A stretch of 64,000 nucleotides of DNA, from assembly GCF_900451175.1 (NCBI RefSeq), contig NZ_UGJJ01000002.1, positions 620,001-684,000 on the forward strand, given 5' to 3'. Shown here piece by piece: positions 33,753 to 43,292 of the stretch; within the stretch, counting starts at the first letter, position 1; every line of letters starts with the position of its first letter. The stretch comes from Kingella potus. GTDB lineage: Bacteria; Pseudomonadota; Gammaproteobacteria; Burkholderiales; Neisseriaceae. The notes below the pieces were generated by a model that ran no database searches, was not told the DNA's origin, and was given only the letters and a program-made list of their open reading frames with translations. Both the position numbers and the translations under genes were made by a program.

Positions 33753-34973
33753 ATGCACGGACAAAACGAACGCGAAGCCTGGATCAAGCTCGCCCTCATG
33801 CCCCACATCGGCTCGGAAACCTTTTTACAGCTGGTAAAACACTTCGGCAACGCCCTAAACGCATGGCAGGCGGGATGGGACGAAGTACGCCCGTTTCTCG
33901 TCCGCAAACAGGCGCAGGACGCATGGGCAAACCGGCGCGGCGAGGCCGAACGCGCCGCCGCCGCCGCCCTGCGCTGGGAAGAGGGCGCAGACTGCGGCCT
34001 GCTGCTGTTGTGCGACGACGGTTTTCCCACACTGCTCGGCGAAGGCCTGACCCCGCCGCCGCTGCTGTTTGTGCGCGGCGACACCGGATTGCTGCGCCGC
34101 CCCGCCGTTGCCCTGGTCGGCAGCCGCCACGCTTCCCCGCAGGCCGAACGCATCGCGCACGATTTCGGCCGCGCCCTTTCGCAGCAGGGCATTACCGTCG
34201 TCTCCGGCATGGCGGCAGGCATAGACACCGCCGCCCACCGTGGCGCATTGCAGGGCGCGGGCGGCACGATAGCCGTATGGGGCACCGGCATCGACCGCAT
34301 CTACCCGCCGTCCAATAAAAACCTTGCCTACGAAATCGCCGCCAAAGGCCTGGTGGTCAGCGAATTTCCGTTGGACACCCGCCCGCTGGCCGGCAACTTT
34401 CCCCGCCGCAACCGCCTGATTGCCGCCCTGTCGCAGGCCGTGCTGGTAGTGGAAGCCGCCCTCGAATCCGGCTCGCTGATTACCGCGCGGCTGGCGGCGG
34501 AAATGGGGCGCGAAGTCATGGCCGTGCCCGGCTCGATTGACAACCCCCGCAGCAAAGGCTGCCACAAGCTCATCAAAGAGGGCGCGAAACTCACCGAATC
34601 GCTGGAAGACATTTTGAGCGAATGCCCGCACCTGTTGCCAAAAGACACGGCTTCATCATATTCTATAAATAGAGAAACACGGCACGGCGGCCAAACGGAC
34701 ATTCAGACGGCTGCCGAAACACAGATACAGAGGCCGTCTGAAAAGACGGAAACGCCGGAAAAAGCCGCGCAAAATCCGTCTGCTCCGGCGCAGCGGCAGA
34801 CGGAGGCGGAAAACGGCCTGCTTGCGGCGATGGGCTACGATCCCGTCCATCCCGACGCGTTGGCCGAAAGGCTCGGCCTCCCCGCCGCCGACATCTTCGC
34901 CGCCCTGCTGGAACTCGAACTCGAAGGCCGCGTTGCCGCAGCCGCCGGCGGCTGCTACCAGAGAATCGGATAA
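33753..34973 (+). CDS. dprA: DNA-processing protein DprA
   Basis: Loads RecA on incoming single-stranded DNA during natural transformation. The 406 residues have an N-terminal helical region (about 1-90), the Rossmann-like core with VGSRHASPQAERIA and VVSGMAAGIDTAAHRGAL, and GSLITARLAAEMGREVMAVP. A winged-helix domain ends the protein (about 350-405). The linker (about 295-345) is Thr/Glu/Gln-rich and contains an in-frame DUS (RPSEKTE). An intact dprA together with abundant DUS fits a naturally competent organism. Confidence 0.95.
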   Translation: MHGQNEREAWIKLALMPHIGSETFLQLVKHFGNALNAWQAGWDEVRPFLVRKQAQDAWANRRGEAERAAAAALRWEEGADCGLLLLCDDGFPTLLGEGLTPPPLLFVRGDTGLLRRPAVALVGSRHASPQAERIAHDFGRALSQQGITVVSGMAAGIDTAAHRGALQGAGGTIAVWGTGIDRIYPPSNKNLAYEIAAKGLVVSEFPLDTRPLAGNFPRRNRLIAALSQAVLVVEAALESGSLITARLAAEMGREVMAVPGSIDNPRSKGCHKLIKEGAKLTESLEDILSECPHLLPKDTASSYSINRETRHGGQTDIQTAAETQIQRPSEKTETPEKAAQNPSAPAQRQTEAENGLLAAMGYDPVHPDALAERLGLPAADIFAALLELELEGRVAAAAGGCYQRIG

Positions 34974-34984
34974 AACAGACATCG

Positions 34985-35042
34985 GGGCCGTCTGAAAACG
35001 CGGCACGGCGCAGCCGCATCCCGCACCATTTTCAGACGGCCT
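34985..35042 (+). repeat. Inverted DUS pair between dprA and smg
   Basis: A DUS with G for the first A at 34985-34996 and an inverse at 35031-35042, with a 34-base loop. Confidence 0.6.
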
Positions 35043-35068
35043 GACAATATTTCAAAGAGAACGGACAC

Positions 35069-35524
35069 ATGGCGGAACTGATAGCCTTTTTGATCGAACA
35101 CTTCCAAAACTTTGCCGACTGCCCCACCGGCGGCGACCTGTGCAACATACTGGAAGAAGTCGGCTTCGGCGAAACCGAAATCCGGAAAATCCTGACCCTG
35201 GTCGACGTGCTGAACGAAGAATCGCAGCTGCAAACCGGCAGCCAGAGCGCGGGCGGCCTGCGCGCCTACTGGCCGGAGGAAATCGAACGCCTGCCCGCCG
35301 AAGTGCGCGGCCTGCTGCATTCGCTCGAACAGGCCGGCGCATTGGATGCCGGGCAGCGCGAATTCGTCATCAACGCCCTGATGTTCATGCCTGCCGAAGA
35401 AATTACTGCCGACACCGCCAAAGTCATGACCCTGCTGGTGTTGTGGGCGCAAAACGCCGAATTGCCCGTTTTAATCGGCGACGAACTGATGGCCGCCCTG
35501 CACGGGCAGGCCACCATGCACTAA
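35069..35524 (+). CDS. smg: DUF494 protein Smg
   Basis: A 151-residue cytoplasmic protein of the Smg/DUF494 family, often found between dprA and topA, as here. It is all-helical and acidic, and the conserved start is MAELIAFLIEHFQNFADCP. Its function is unknown. The 95-bp gap to dprA contains a DUS pair, so it may or may not be co-transcribed. Confidence 0.9.
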   Translation: MAELIAFLIEHFQNFADCPTGGDLCNILEEVGFGETEIRKILTLVDVLNEESQLQTGSQSAGGLRAYWPEEIERLPAEVRGLLHSLEQAGALDAGQREFVINALMFMPAEEITADTAKVMTLLVLWAQNAELPVLIGDELMAALHGQATMH

Positions 35525-35559
35525 ACCATACGTTCGGACAACACATTATCCGTTCCTTT

Positions 35560-35596
35560 TTCAGACGGCCTACCCCACAAGGGCAGGCCGTCTGAA
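35560..35596 (+). repeat. Outward-facing DUS pair between smg and topA
   Basis: An inverse DUS at 35560-35571 followed by a forward DUS at 35585-35596. Confidence 0.65.
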
Positions 35597-35636
35597 ATAC
35601 CGAAACGGCGTATCTGCCCATACCGGAGAAAACAAA

Positions 35637-37946
35637 ATGGCAAAAAACCTTGTAATCGTCGAATCGCCCTCAAAAGCCAAAACACTGAAAAAATATTTGG
35701 GTGGCGATTTTGAAATACTCGCATCCTACGGCCATGTACGCGATTTGGTGCCCAAAAACGGCGCAGTCGATCCCGACAACAACTTTGCCATGAAATACGA
35801 ACTGGTTTCCCGCAACATCAAACATGTCGATGCCATCGTTGCCGCCGCCCGCGAGGCGCAAAACCTCTATCTCGCCACCGACCCGGACAGAGAAGGCGAG
35901 GCCATTTCCTGGCACTTGCAGGAAATTTTAAAATCCAAACGCGGCCTGAAAAACATCAGCCCGCAGCGCGTCGTGTTTCACGAAATCACCAAAAGCGCCG
36001 TACTCGAAGCCATCGCCCACCCGCGCGGCATCGAAATCGACCTTGTCGATGCCCAACAGGCACGGCGCGCGCTCGACTATCTCGTCGGCTTCAACCTTTC
36101 GCCGCTGTTGTGGAAAAAAATCCGCCGGGGCTTGAGTGCCGGCCGCGTACAAAGCCCCGCCCTGCGCCTGATTTGCGAACGAGAAAACGAAATCCGCGCT
36201 TTTGAAGCACAGGAATACTGGACCGTCCATCTCGACAGTCACAAAAACCGCAGCAAATTCACCGCCCGCCTCGTGCAATGGCAGGGCGAAAAACTCGAAC
36301 AGTTTTCCCTGCCCGACGAAGCCGCACAGTCTGCCGTACTGAAAGAGCTGGAAGGCAGAGAAGCCGTTGTCGCCGCCGTAGAAAAGAAAAAGCGCAGCCG
36401 CAACCCCGCCGCGCCGTTTACCACCTCCACCATGCAGCAGGATGCCGTACGCAAACTCGGCATGACCACCGACCGCACCATGCGTACCGCCCAGCAGCTT
36501 TACGAAGGCATCGATGTCGGACAGGGCGCAACCGGCCTCATCACCTATATGCGTACCGACAGCGTTACCCTTTCCGACGAAGCGCTGGTCGAAATCCGCC
36601 ACTACATCGAAAACAAAATCGGCAAAGAATACCTGCCCGCCGCCGCCAAACACTACAAAACCAAATCCAAAAACGCCCAAGAAGCCCACGAGGCCATACG
36701 TCCGACTTCGGTTTACCGCACGCCCGAAAGCGTGAAACCCTTTCTCACCGCCGACCAGTTCAAGCTGTACCAAATGATTTGGCAGCGCACCGTGGCCTGC
36801 CAGATGACGCCCGCCAAATTCGACCAGACCACCGTCGATATTGCCGTGGGCAGCGGCGTGTTCCGCGTAACCGGCCAAGTACAGACCTTTGCCGGTTTCT
36901 TGAGCGTGTATGAAGAAGGAACAGACGACACCGACGAAGGCGAAGAAAACAAAAAACTGCCCGAAATGAAAGAAGGCGAGCAACTGCCCGTCGACAACAT
37001 CTACAGCGAACAACACTTCACCAGCCCGCCGCCGCGCTTCAACGAAGCCACACTGGTCAAAGCACTCGAAGAGTTCGGCATCGGCCGCCCCTCGACCTAT
37101 GCCAGCATTATCTCCACCCTGAAAGACCGCGAATATGTAACGCTCGAACAAAAACGCTTCATGCCCACAGACACCGGCGAAATCGTCAACAAATTCCTCA
37201 CCGAACACTTCGCCCAATACGTCGACTACCACTTCACCGCCAAACTCGAAGACCAGCTTGACGAAATCGCCAGCGGCAAACGAGAGTGGATACCCGTGAT
37301 GGACAAATTCTGGAAGCCCTTCCACAAACAGGTTGAAGAAAAAGAAGGCATAGAACGCGCCAAATTCACCACCGAAGAGCTGGACGAAACCTGCCCCAAA
37401 TGCGGCAGCCACAAACTGCAAATCAAATTCGGCAAAATGGGACGCTTCGTTGCCTGTGCCGGTTATCCCGAATGCAGCTACACACGCAACGTTAACGAAA
37501 CCGCCGAAGAAGCCGCCGAGCGCATCGCCAAAGCCGAAGCCGAGCAGGCCGAGCTCGACGGGCGCGAGTGCCCCAAATGCGGCGGACGGCTGGTGTACAA
37601 ATACAGCCGCACCGGCAGCAAATTCATCGGCTGCGCCAACTACCCCAAGTGCAAACACATCGAACCTTTGGAAAAACCCAAAGACACCGGCGTCGAATGC
37701 CCGCAATGCAAAAAAGGACATTTGGTCGAACGCAAATCGCGCTACGGCAAACTGTTTTACAGTTGCAGCACCTATCCCGACTGCAACTACGCCACTTGGA
37801 ATCCGCCGCTGGCCGAAACCTGCCCCAAATGCCAATGGCCGGTATTGACCGTCAAAACCACCAAACGCTGGGGCGTGGAAAAAGTCTGCCCGCAGAAAGA
37901 CTGCGGCTGGAAAGAGCAAATCGAACCGCCCGCACCGAAAGCCTGA
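35637..37946 (+). CDS. topA: DNA topoisomerase I
   Basis: A type IA topoisomerase that relaxes negative supercoils behind RNA polymerase. The 769 residues start with the TOPRIM domain (KNLVIVESPSKAKTLKKYLG, with acidic DPDREGEAISW). The catalytic tyrosine is in GLITYMRTDSV, near residue 308. Zinc-ribbon modules follow at the C-terminus, with at least four CxxC-type units (CPKCGSHKL, CPKCGGRLV, CPQCKKGHL, CPKCQWPVL). Confidence 0.97.
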   Translation: MAKNLVIVESPSKAKTLKKYLGGDFEILASYGHVRDLVPKNGAVDPDNNFAMKYELVSRNIKHVDAIVAAAREAQNLYLATDPDREGEAISWHLQEILKSKRGLKNISPQRVVFHEITKSAVLEAIAHPRGIEIDLVDAQQARRALDYLVGFNLSPLLWKKIRRGLSAGRVQSPALRLICERENEIRAFEAQEYWTVHLDSHKNRSKFTARLVQWQGEKLEQFSLPDEAAQSAVLKELEGREAVVAAVEKKKRSRNPAAPFTTSTMQQDAVRKLGMTTDRTMRTAQQLYEGIDVGQGATGLITYMRTDSVTLSDEALVEIRHYIENKIGKEYLPAAAKHYKTKSKNAQEAHEAIRPTSVYRTPESVKPFLTADQFKLYQMIWQRTVACQMTPAKFDQTTVDIAVGSGVFRVTGQVQTFAGFLSVYEEGTDDTDEGEENKKLPEMKEGEQLPVDNIYSEQHFTSPPPRFNEATLVKALEEFGIGRPSTYASIISTLKDREYVTLEQKRFMPTDTGEIVNKFLTEHFAQYVDYHFTAKLEDQLDEIASGKREWIPVMDKFWKPFHKQVEEKEGIERAKFTTEELDETCPKCGSHKLQIKFGKMGRFVACAGYPECSYTRNVNETAEEAAERIAKAEAEQAELDGRECPKCGGRLVYKYSRTGSKFIGCANYPKCKHIEPLEKPKDTGVECPQCKKGHLVERKSRYGKLFYSCSTYPDCNYATWNPPLAETCPKCQWPVLTVKTTKRWGVEKVCPQKDCGWKEQIEPPAPKA

Positions 37947-37972
37947 CCTGTGCCATAGCGGCAAAAACACAG

Positions 37973-38003
37973 AGGCCGTCTGAAAACATTTTTCAGACGG
38001 CCT
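37973..38003 (+). terminator. Inverted DUS pair behind topA
   Basis: DUS at 37973-37984 and inverse at 37992-38003, 26 bases after the topA stop. Confidence 0.65.
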
Positions 38004-38369
38004 CTGCCTTTGGCAGGATATATCGTGTGGCGGCGCACGTGTTCTTTATTTGACAGGCCGCCCTCCCGACAAGCCCTTCACACCGCGTGTACCGTTCTGC
38101 AACACCGGCACGGAATTCGTTCGGAGCAGCCTCTGCCGTCAGGTAAGGCTTGCGGCACCGCCACGCACGCGGTTGCGGATATTTACACAGTTTTTGCAAA
38201 AAAAGGAAAACGAGGCCGTCTGAAAGCACGTGTCCGGCACGTCCGAAATGCAGTTTTACGTTTTTCAGACGGCCTGTTTGCTGATGCGGATTGGCCGTAT
38301 GCGGTGTGCGGCACAAAGTTTTGAGGCCGTCTGAAAACCGTTTTTGCGATTTTCAGACGGCCTTTTATA

Positions 38370-38565
38370 TTGTCAGAAAAGCCCAGCCTGCTCCGGCAGT
38401 GTGCCGCCTGTGGTTTTACCGTACAAGGCAAGTACCGCCATTTCTGCGGAATCACAGGTAAAACCTTTGACAAGGGCTTTTATGCCCGAAGAGTGGGAAA
38501 ACGGTCTGCTGCGTCAGGCGACTGATTGGAATACGGTGCGCCTGTTTCTCCGCATGAACCCATAA
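38370..38565 (+). pseudogene. Frameshifted small zinc-ribbon-like protein
   Basis: Frame one from a TTG at 38370 gives LSEKPSLLRQCAACGFTVQG followed by KYRHFCGITGKTFDKGF. Dropping one T from the TTTT run at 38478-38481 continues it directly into MPEEWENGLLRQATDW and NTVRLFLRMNP, stopping at 38565. The joined product of about 64 residues has a CxxC and a further Cys. Both halves look protein-like and fit end to end, so a single-base frameshift is likely. There is no clear ribosome site, and the true start may be lost. A sequencing error in the T run cannot be excluded. Confidence 0.4.
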
Positions 38566-38595
38566 ACAGCCCTATAATCGGCATATTTCGGTTTG

Positions 38596-38634
38596 AGGCC
38601 GTCTGAAAACCGCTTTTTGGTTTTCAGACGGCCT
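38596..38634 (+). repeat. Inverted DUS pair upstream of the DUF4349 lipoprotein gene
   Basis: DUS at 38596-38607 and inverse at 38623-38634. It falls between the putative promoter and the start codon, so it would be transcribed in the leader. Confidence 0.65.
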
Positions 38635-38658
38635 GTGATTCACAACGACGGAGCAATT

Positions 38659-39606
38659 ATGAATATACGCCCACCAGTTTCACTACTCTTGTCTGCCGCC
38701 CTCTTGGCCGCCTGCGGCGCACAGGAGCAAGATGCGGAAAGCGGACAATCCGAGGCTCCGGTCGCCGCGTATGCTCTGCCTGCGGCGGAAAAAGGCGGGC
38801 AGGAAAGTTCCGCCCGCGCCGACAGCATCATATTGTCGCAGAAGCCGGAAGGGCGGCAGATGGTGGTGGAAGCCGATATATCGTTTAAAACGAAAGACAG
38901 CCGCCAAACCTTGTCCGAATTGGAAAAGCTGGCTCTGAAATACGGCGGTTTCGTCGAAAAAAGCCGTATCGAAGCCGAAACCGAAAGCGAGCGCACCTAT
39001 CCGCAGCAGGACGGTACGCTGCTGGTTGTCCGCCGCTACGGGCAATACGGCAGCATGACGGTGCGTCTGCCGAAAGAAAAAACAGCGGATTTTCTGCGCG
39101 ACATACAGCCGTTTGTCGTATTTCTTGAAAACCAGTCATTTGCCGCCGCCGATGTCGCGCTAGACATACGCCGTCAGGCATTGGAAGCGGCGCGGCAGCA
39201 CAGTTTGGCCGAACGCCTGCAACAAGCCGCTTCGTCTGCTGAAAAAAGCAGCAAAAGCGGTACTGCCGAAGTGCTGGTCAGACAGTCCGAAGCACGCGCA
39301 GAAGCGGAATATGCCCGATTGCAGCAGGCATATTGGCAGGACAAAGTGGCTTTCGCCACCCTCAACCTGCGGTTTTTCCAACCGGAATCCGTGTTCCGCT
39401 ACACCCGTCCCGACAGCGATGCCGAGGCGCGGCAGTATGCGCCCTCGTTTTGGCAGTCGGCGGGCGTGATGTTGAAGCAGGGCTGGGCGGGATTCGTGCG
39501 GCTGTCCCTTTTGCTGGCCGCGCTGTGGCCGCTGTGGCTGTTTTCAGCCCTGTTCGTAGTCTTCTGGCGCATTGTCCGCAAACGCAGCATCAGAAAGAAA
39601 GTATGA
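38659..39606 (+). CDS. DUF4349 lipoprotein
   Basis: It has 315 residues from the ATG at 38659. The signal is MNIRPPVSLLLSAALLAAC, an LAAC lipobox, so it is lipid-anchored. The central DUF4349 region (about 55-250) has VVEADISFKTKDSRQTLSEL and YGSMTVRLPKEK and a coiled-coil-prone AEAEYARLQQAYWQDK. One membrane helix near 280-303 with a basic tail suggests both lipid and transmembrane anchoring. The function is unknown. The stop overlaps the rsmD start (ATGA), so they form an operon. Confidence 0.85.
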   Translation: MNIRPPVSLLLSAALLAACGAQEQDAESGQSEAPVAAYALPAAEKGGQESSARADSIILSQKPEGRQMVVEADISFKTKDSRQTLSELEKLALKYGGFVEKSRIEAETESERTYPQQDGTLLVVRRYGQYGSMTVRLPKEKTADFLRDIQPFVVFLENQSFAAADVALDIRRQALEAARQHSLAERLQQAASSAEKSSKSGTAEVLVRQSEARAEAEYARLQQAYWQDKVAFATLNLRFFQPESVFRYTRPDSDAEARQYAPSFWQSAGVMLKQGWAGFVRLSLLLAALWPLWLFSALFVVFWRIVRKRSIRKKV

Positions 39607-40172
39607 GTCATCCCAAACACCAAAACCAAGTCCGCATCATCGGCGGCACGCACAGGGGGCGGAAAATTACCTTCGCCGTTTCAGACGGCCTGCGTCCCAC
39701 TCCCGACAGCGTGCGCGAAAAACTGTTCAACTGGCTGGGTCAGGACATGACGGGGCAAACCGTACTCGACCTGTTTGCCGGAAGCGGCGCACTCGGTTTT
39801 GAAGCGGCCTCGCGCGGTGCGGGGAAAATCGTCATGATTGAAGCGGACAGGCAGACCGCACAAAATCTGAACCGGCATAGGGAACAGTTCGGCTGGGACG
39901 GCACAGTCTTCGTCTGCTGCCGTACGGCCGCCGCATTTCTAAACAACACCGCCCAAACCTTTGATACCGTTTTTCTCGATCCGCCGTTTGCATGGCAGGA
40001 ATGGCCGGTTTTGTTTGTCGCACTCAAAGGCCGTCTGAAAACCGATGCACGGGTTTATATCGAGGCGGCACGTTTGCCGGAACTGCCGGAGTGGCTCACC
40101 GTATTGCGCGAAGGCAGGGCAGGGCAAAGCAGGCATCTTCTGGCGCGTGTGTCAGCCGGGCTGCCAAATTAA
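39603..40172 (+). CDS. rsmD: 16S rRNA (guanine966-N2)-methyltransferase
   Basis: SAM-dependent enzyme that methylates G966 in the small-subunit head. It has 189 residues from the ATG at 39603 (MSHPKHQNQVRIIGGTHRGR). The SAM site is VLDLFAGSGALGFEAASRGA and the catalytic motif is DPPF. The gene encodes two in-frame DUS (as VSDGL and GRLKT). It is coupled to the lipoprotein gene by a four-base overlap. Confidence 0.95.
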   Translation: MSHPKHQNQVRIIGGTHRGRKITFAVSDGLRPTPDSVREKLFNWLGQDMTGQTVLDLFAGSGALGFEAASRGAGKIVMIEADRQTAQNLNRHREQFGWDGTVFVCCRTAAAFLNNTAQTFDTVFLDPPFAWQEWPVLFVALKGRLKTDARVYIEAARLPELPEWLTVLREGRAGQSRHLLARVSAGLPN

Positions 40173-40222
40173 TGATAATTATTCATTAAACGTATAAAAA
40201 ACAAAAAGCTAAAATAAAGGCG

Positions 40223-40231
40223 TGATATAAT
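40223..40231 (+). promoter_or_regulatory. Extended -10 promoter of the ferredoxin gene
   Basis: TGATATAAT, a perfect TGnTATAAT, about 50 bases before the start codon. No clear -35 box. Confidence 0.55.
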
Positions 40232-40279
40232 CCGCGCCCGATAAATTCCAAACACACCCACTTCAAGAAGGATTCAACC

Positions 40280-40531
40280 ATGTCGCTCTTTATTACCGAT
40301 GAGTGCATCAACTGCGACGTTTGCGAACCGGAATGCCCCAACGATGCCATTTCACAAGGCGAAGAAATCTACGAAATCAACCCCAACCTCTGCACGCAAT
40401 GCGTCGGCCACTACGACGAACCTCAGTGTCAGCAAGTATGCCCTGTGGACTGTATTCTGATTGACGAAGAGCATCCCGAAACGCATGATGAGCTTTACGC
40501 CAAATATATACGCATTGTAGAAGAGAAATAA
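40280..40531 (+). CDS. Ferredoxin, 2[4Fe-4S], YfhL type
   Basis: A small electron carrier of 83 residues with two cluster motifs: CINCDVCEPECPNDAI and CTQCVGHYDEPQCQQVCPVD; the second has the longer insertion typical of the YfhL/Alvin group. A TGATATAAT extended -10 is at 40223-40231. An AT-rich near-palindrome TGATAATTATTCATT at about 40174 lies further upstream. Confidence 0.93.
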   Translation: MSLFITDECINCDVCEPECPNDAISQGEEIYEINPNLCTQCVGHYDEPQCQQVCPVDCILIDEEHPETHDELYAKYIRIVEEK

Positions 40532-40610
40532 AAAATAATTAAAAACTATTGCAAATATATACTTATGCTTGCATTAAAGCTGTTTCTCCAAAATTATTTC
40601 AACTTCGCGC

Positions 40611-40639
40611 TTGACGATGTTGGCAACGGTTGGTACTAT
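40611..40639 (+). promoter_or_regulatory. Promoter of the tRNA-tuf operon
   Basis: TTGACG at 40611-40616 and TACTAT at 40634-40639 with 17-base spacing, 15 bases before tRNA-Tyr. It is followed by GCGC, a discriminator-type sequence typical of stable-RNA promoters. Confidence 0.75.
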
Positions 40640-40653
40640 CGCGCTTCTGTTTT

Positions 40654-40737
40654 GGTGGGATTCCCGAGCGGTCAAAGGGGGCAGACTGTAAATCTGTTGC
40701 GAGAGCTTCGAAGGTTCGAATCCTTCTCCCACCACCA
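40654..40737 (+). tRNA. tRNA-Tyr (GTA)
   Basis: Acceptor GGTGGGA pairs with TCCCACC; the CCA is encoded. The long variable arm is that of a class II tRNA. The anticodon GTA is at 40688-40690. It leads a Tyr-Gly-Thr-tuf operon, an order also known in E. coli. Confidence 0.97.
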
Positions 40738-40781
40738 TATCTAAAAAAATTGCCGGAACATGGATTCCGGCAGTTGAATAT

Positions 40782-40855
40782 GCGGGTGTAGCTCAATGGT
40801 AGAGCAGAAGCCTTCCAAGCTTACGGTGAGGGTTCGATTCCCTTCACCCGCTCCA
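40782..40855 (+). tRNA. tRNA-Gly (TCC)
   Basis: Acceptor GCGGGTG pairs with CACCCGC and CCA is encoded. The anticodon TCC is at 40814-40816. A TGCCGGAA/TTCCGGCA hairpin between it and tRNA-Tyr (40751-40772) may guide processing. Confidence 0.96.
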
Positions 40856-40867
40856 ATAAATTTCCAG

Positions 40868-40942
<75 letters not shown>

Positions 40943-40988
40943 ACTAATTATTTTATTTAATGTTCTAATTTCAGATAGGAAGTTTGCC

Positions 40989-42179
<1,191 letters not shown>

Positions 42180-42186
42180 ATTATAT

Positions 42187-42262
42187 AGGCCAGTAGCTCA
42201 ATTGGTAGAGTATCGGTCTCCAAAACCGAGGGTTGGGGGTTCGAAACCCTCCTGGCCTGCCA
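42187..42262 (+). tRNA. tRNA-Trp (CCA)
   Basis: Acceptor AGGCCAG pairs with CTGGCCT; CCA is encoded; the anticodon loop is CTCCAAA. It lies between tuf and secE, a common proteobacterial arrangement. Confidence 0.97.
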
Positions 42263-42264
42263 AA

Positions 42265-42299
42265 TAAAAACTAACCGGCTTGTGTCGGTTAGTTTTTTC
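42265..42299 (+). terminator. Intrinsic terminator after tRNA-Trp
   Basis: An AAAACTAACCG / CGGTTAGTTTT stem with an eight-base loop and a T run. It separates the tRNA-tuf unit from secE. Confidence 0.9.
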
Positions 42300-42317
42300 T
42301 ATTGATTGGTATGAATT

Positions 42318-42749
42318 ATGTCTAAGCAAGATTCTGAGAATAAAGTCGCCACAAGTGTTGTTGTTAGTGATAGATTACAGCAGCAGGTTAAACAAGTGAG
42401 AAAATCTGCCATATCGGTTGCGGTTAGGATGATTTTTATCTTGCTTGTTATAGCTGGTGCAATTTTATTATTGCAATACAGGCCTGATTTGCCGCCTTAT
42501 TTGCAAAATGTGGTAAGTGCTATATCTGCTTTATTGATTATAGTAATTTGTATATGGGGAAATTTTTATCGGTTCATACGTTATGTTCGGGAATCGATAA
42601 CTGAATTGAAAAAAGTTGTATGGCCGGAAAAATCCTATGCTGTTAGGATGACTGGATTTGTTTTGGTCTTTGTTACTATACTTGCCGTTTTTATTTATGG
42701 CGTGGATACCGTGGTTTCTTGGGTATTGTTTGATCTTCTGATGCGATAG
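42318..42749 (+). CDS. secE: Preprotein translocase subunit SecE
   Basis: The clamp subunit of the Sec channel, 143 residues with three predicted membrane helices, as in the longer proteobacterial form. The conserved cytoplasmic amphipathic stretch is VRESITELKKVVWPEKSYA. It lies nine bases before nusG. Confidence 0.94.
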   Translation: MSKQDSENKVATSVVVSDRLQQQVKQVRKSAISVAVRMIFILLVIAGAILLLQYRPDLPPYLQNVVSAISALLIIVICIWGNFYRFIRYVRESITELKKVVWPEKSYAVRMTGFVLVFVTILAVFIYGVDTVVSWVLFDLLMR

Positions 42750-42758
42750 GGGGTGTAT

Positions 42759-43292
42759 ATGGCTAAGCAGTGGTATGTTATCCAAGCTTATTCCGGATTT
42801 GAAAAAAATGTTCAAAAAACTTTGAAAGAGCGTATTGTGCGGGAGGGTATGGAACAGTATTTTGGGGAAATATTGGTTCCTGTCGAGGAAGTAGTTGATA
42901 TTAAGAACGGTCGGCGCACGGTCAGCGAAAGAAAATTTTTTCCGGGGTATGTGCTTATTGAGATGGAAATGTCTGATGATTCTTGGCACTTGGTAAAGAG
43001 TACACCTAGGGTATCTGGCTTTGTTGGAGGAGTTGCTAATCGTCCTTTGCCAATTTCACAAAAAGAGGTTGAGATAATTATGGCTCAAGTTCAGGTTGAT
43101 GGTGAAAAACCCAAACCGAGGGTAGAATTTGAGATTGGGCAGAAAGTGCGCGTAAATGAAGGTCCTTTTGCTGATTTTAACGGCGTTGTAGAAGAAGTTA
43201 ATTATGAACGCAACAAGTTGCGCGTTTCTGTTCAGATTTTCGGCAGGGAGACTCCTGTTGAATTGGAATTTGGGCAGGTTGAAAAAAATTAG
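42759..43292 (+). CDS. nusG: Transcription antitermination/elongation factor NusG
   Basis: Links RNA polymerase to Rho and the ribosome. It has 177 residues from the ATG at 42759 (MAKQWYVIQAYSGFEKNVQ); the GTG at 42753 is less likely. The NGN domain is followed by a KOW domain (GPFADFNGVVEEVNYERNKLRV). The last codon AAT is followed by TAG, whose G is the first base of an insertion sequence. Before insertion the stop would have been TAA, so the protein is unchanged. Confidence 0.96.
   Translation: MAKQWYVIQAYSGFEKNVQKTLKERIVREGMEQYFGEILVPVEEVVDIKNGRRTVSERKFFPGYVLIEMEMSDDSWHLVKSTPRVSGFVGGVANRPLPISQKEVEIIMAQVQVDGEKPKPRVEFEIGQKVRVNEGPFADFNGVVEEVNYERNKLRVSVQIFGRETPVELEFGQVEKN

Larger units (their letters stand above)
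37947..38658. other. Long intergenic region rich in DUS palindromes
   Basis: About 710 bp after topA. It has inverted DUS pairs at 37973-38003, 38213-38275, 38324-38363 and 38596-38634. A broken small gene lies at 38370-38565. A TATAAT near 38572 may be the promoter of the lipoprotein gene. Around 38145-38170 there is a degenerate GCGGCACCGCCACGCACGCG stretch resembling the repeat at 55-58 kb. Confidence 0.65.

Noticed and set aside
35928..37970. Open frame of 680 codons on the minus strand inside topA
   Set aside because: Shadow of topA; Phe/Gly/Ala-rich with no domain.
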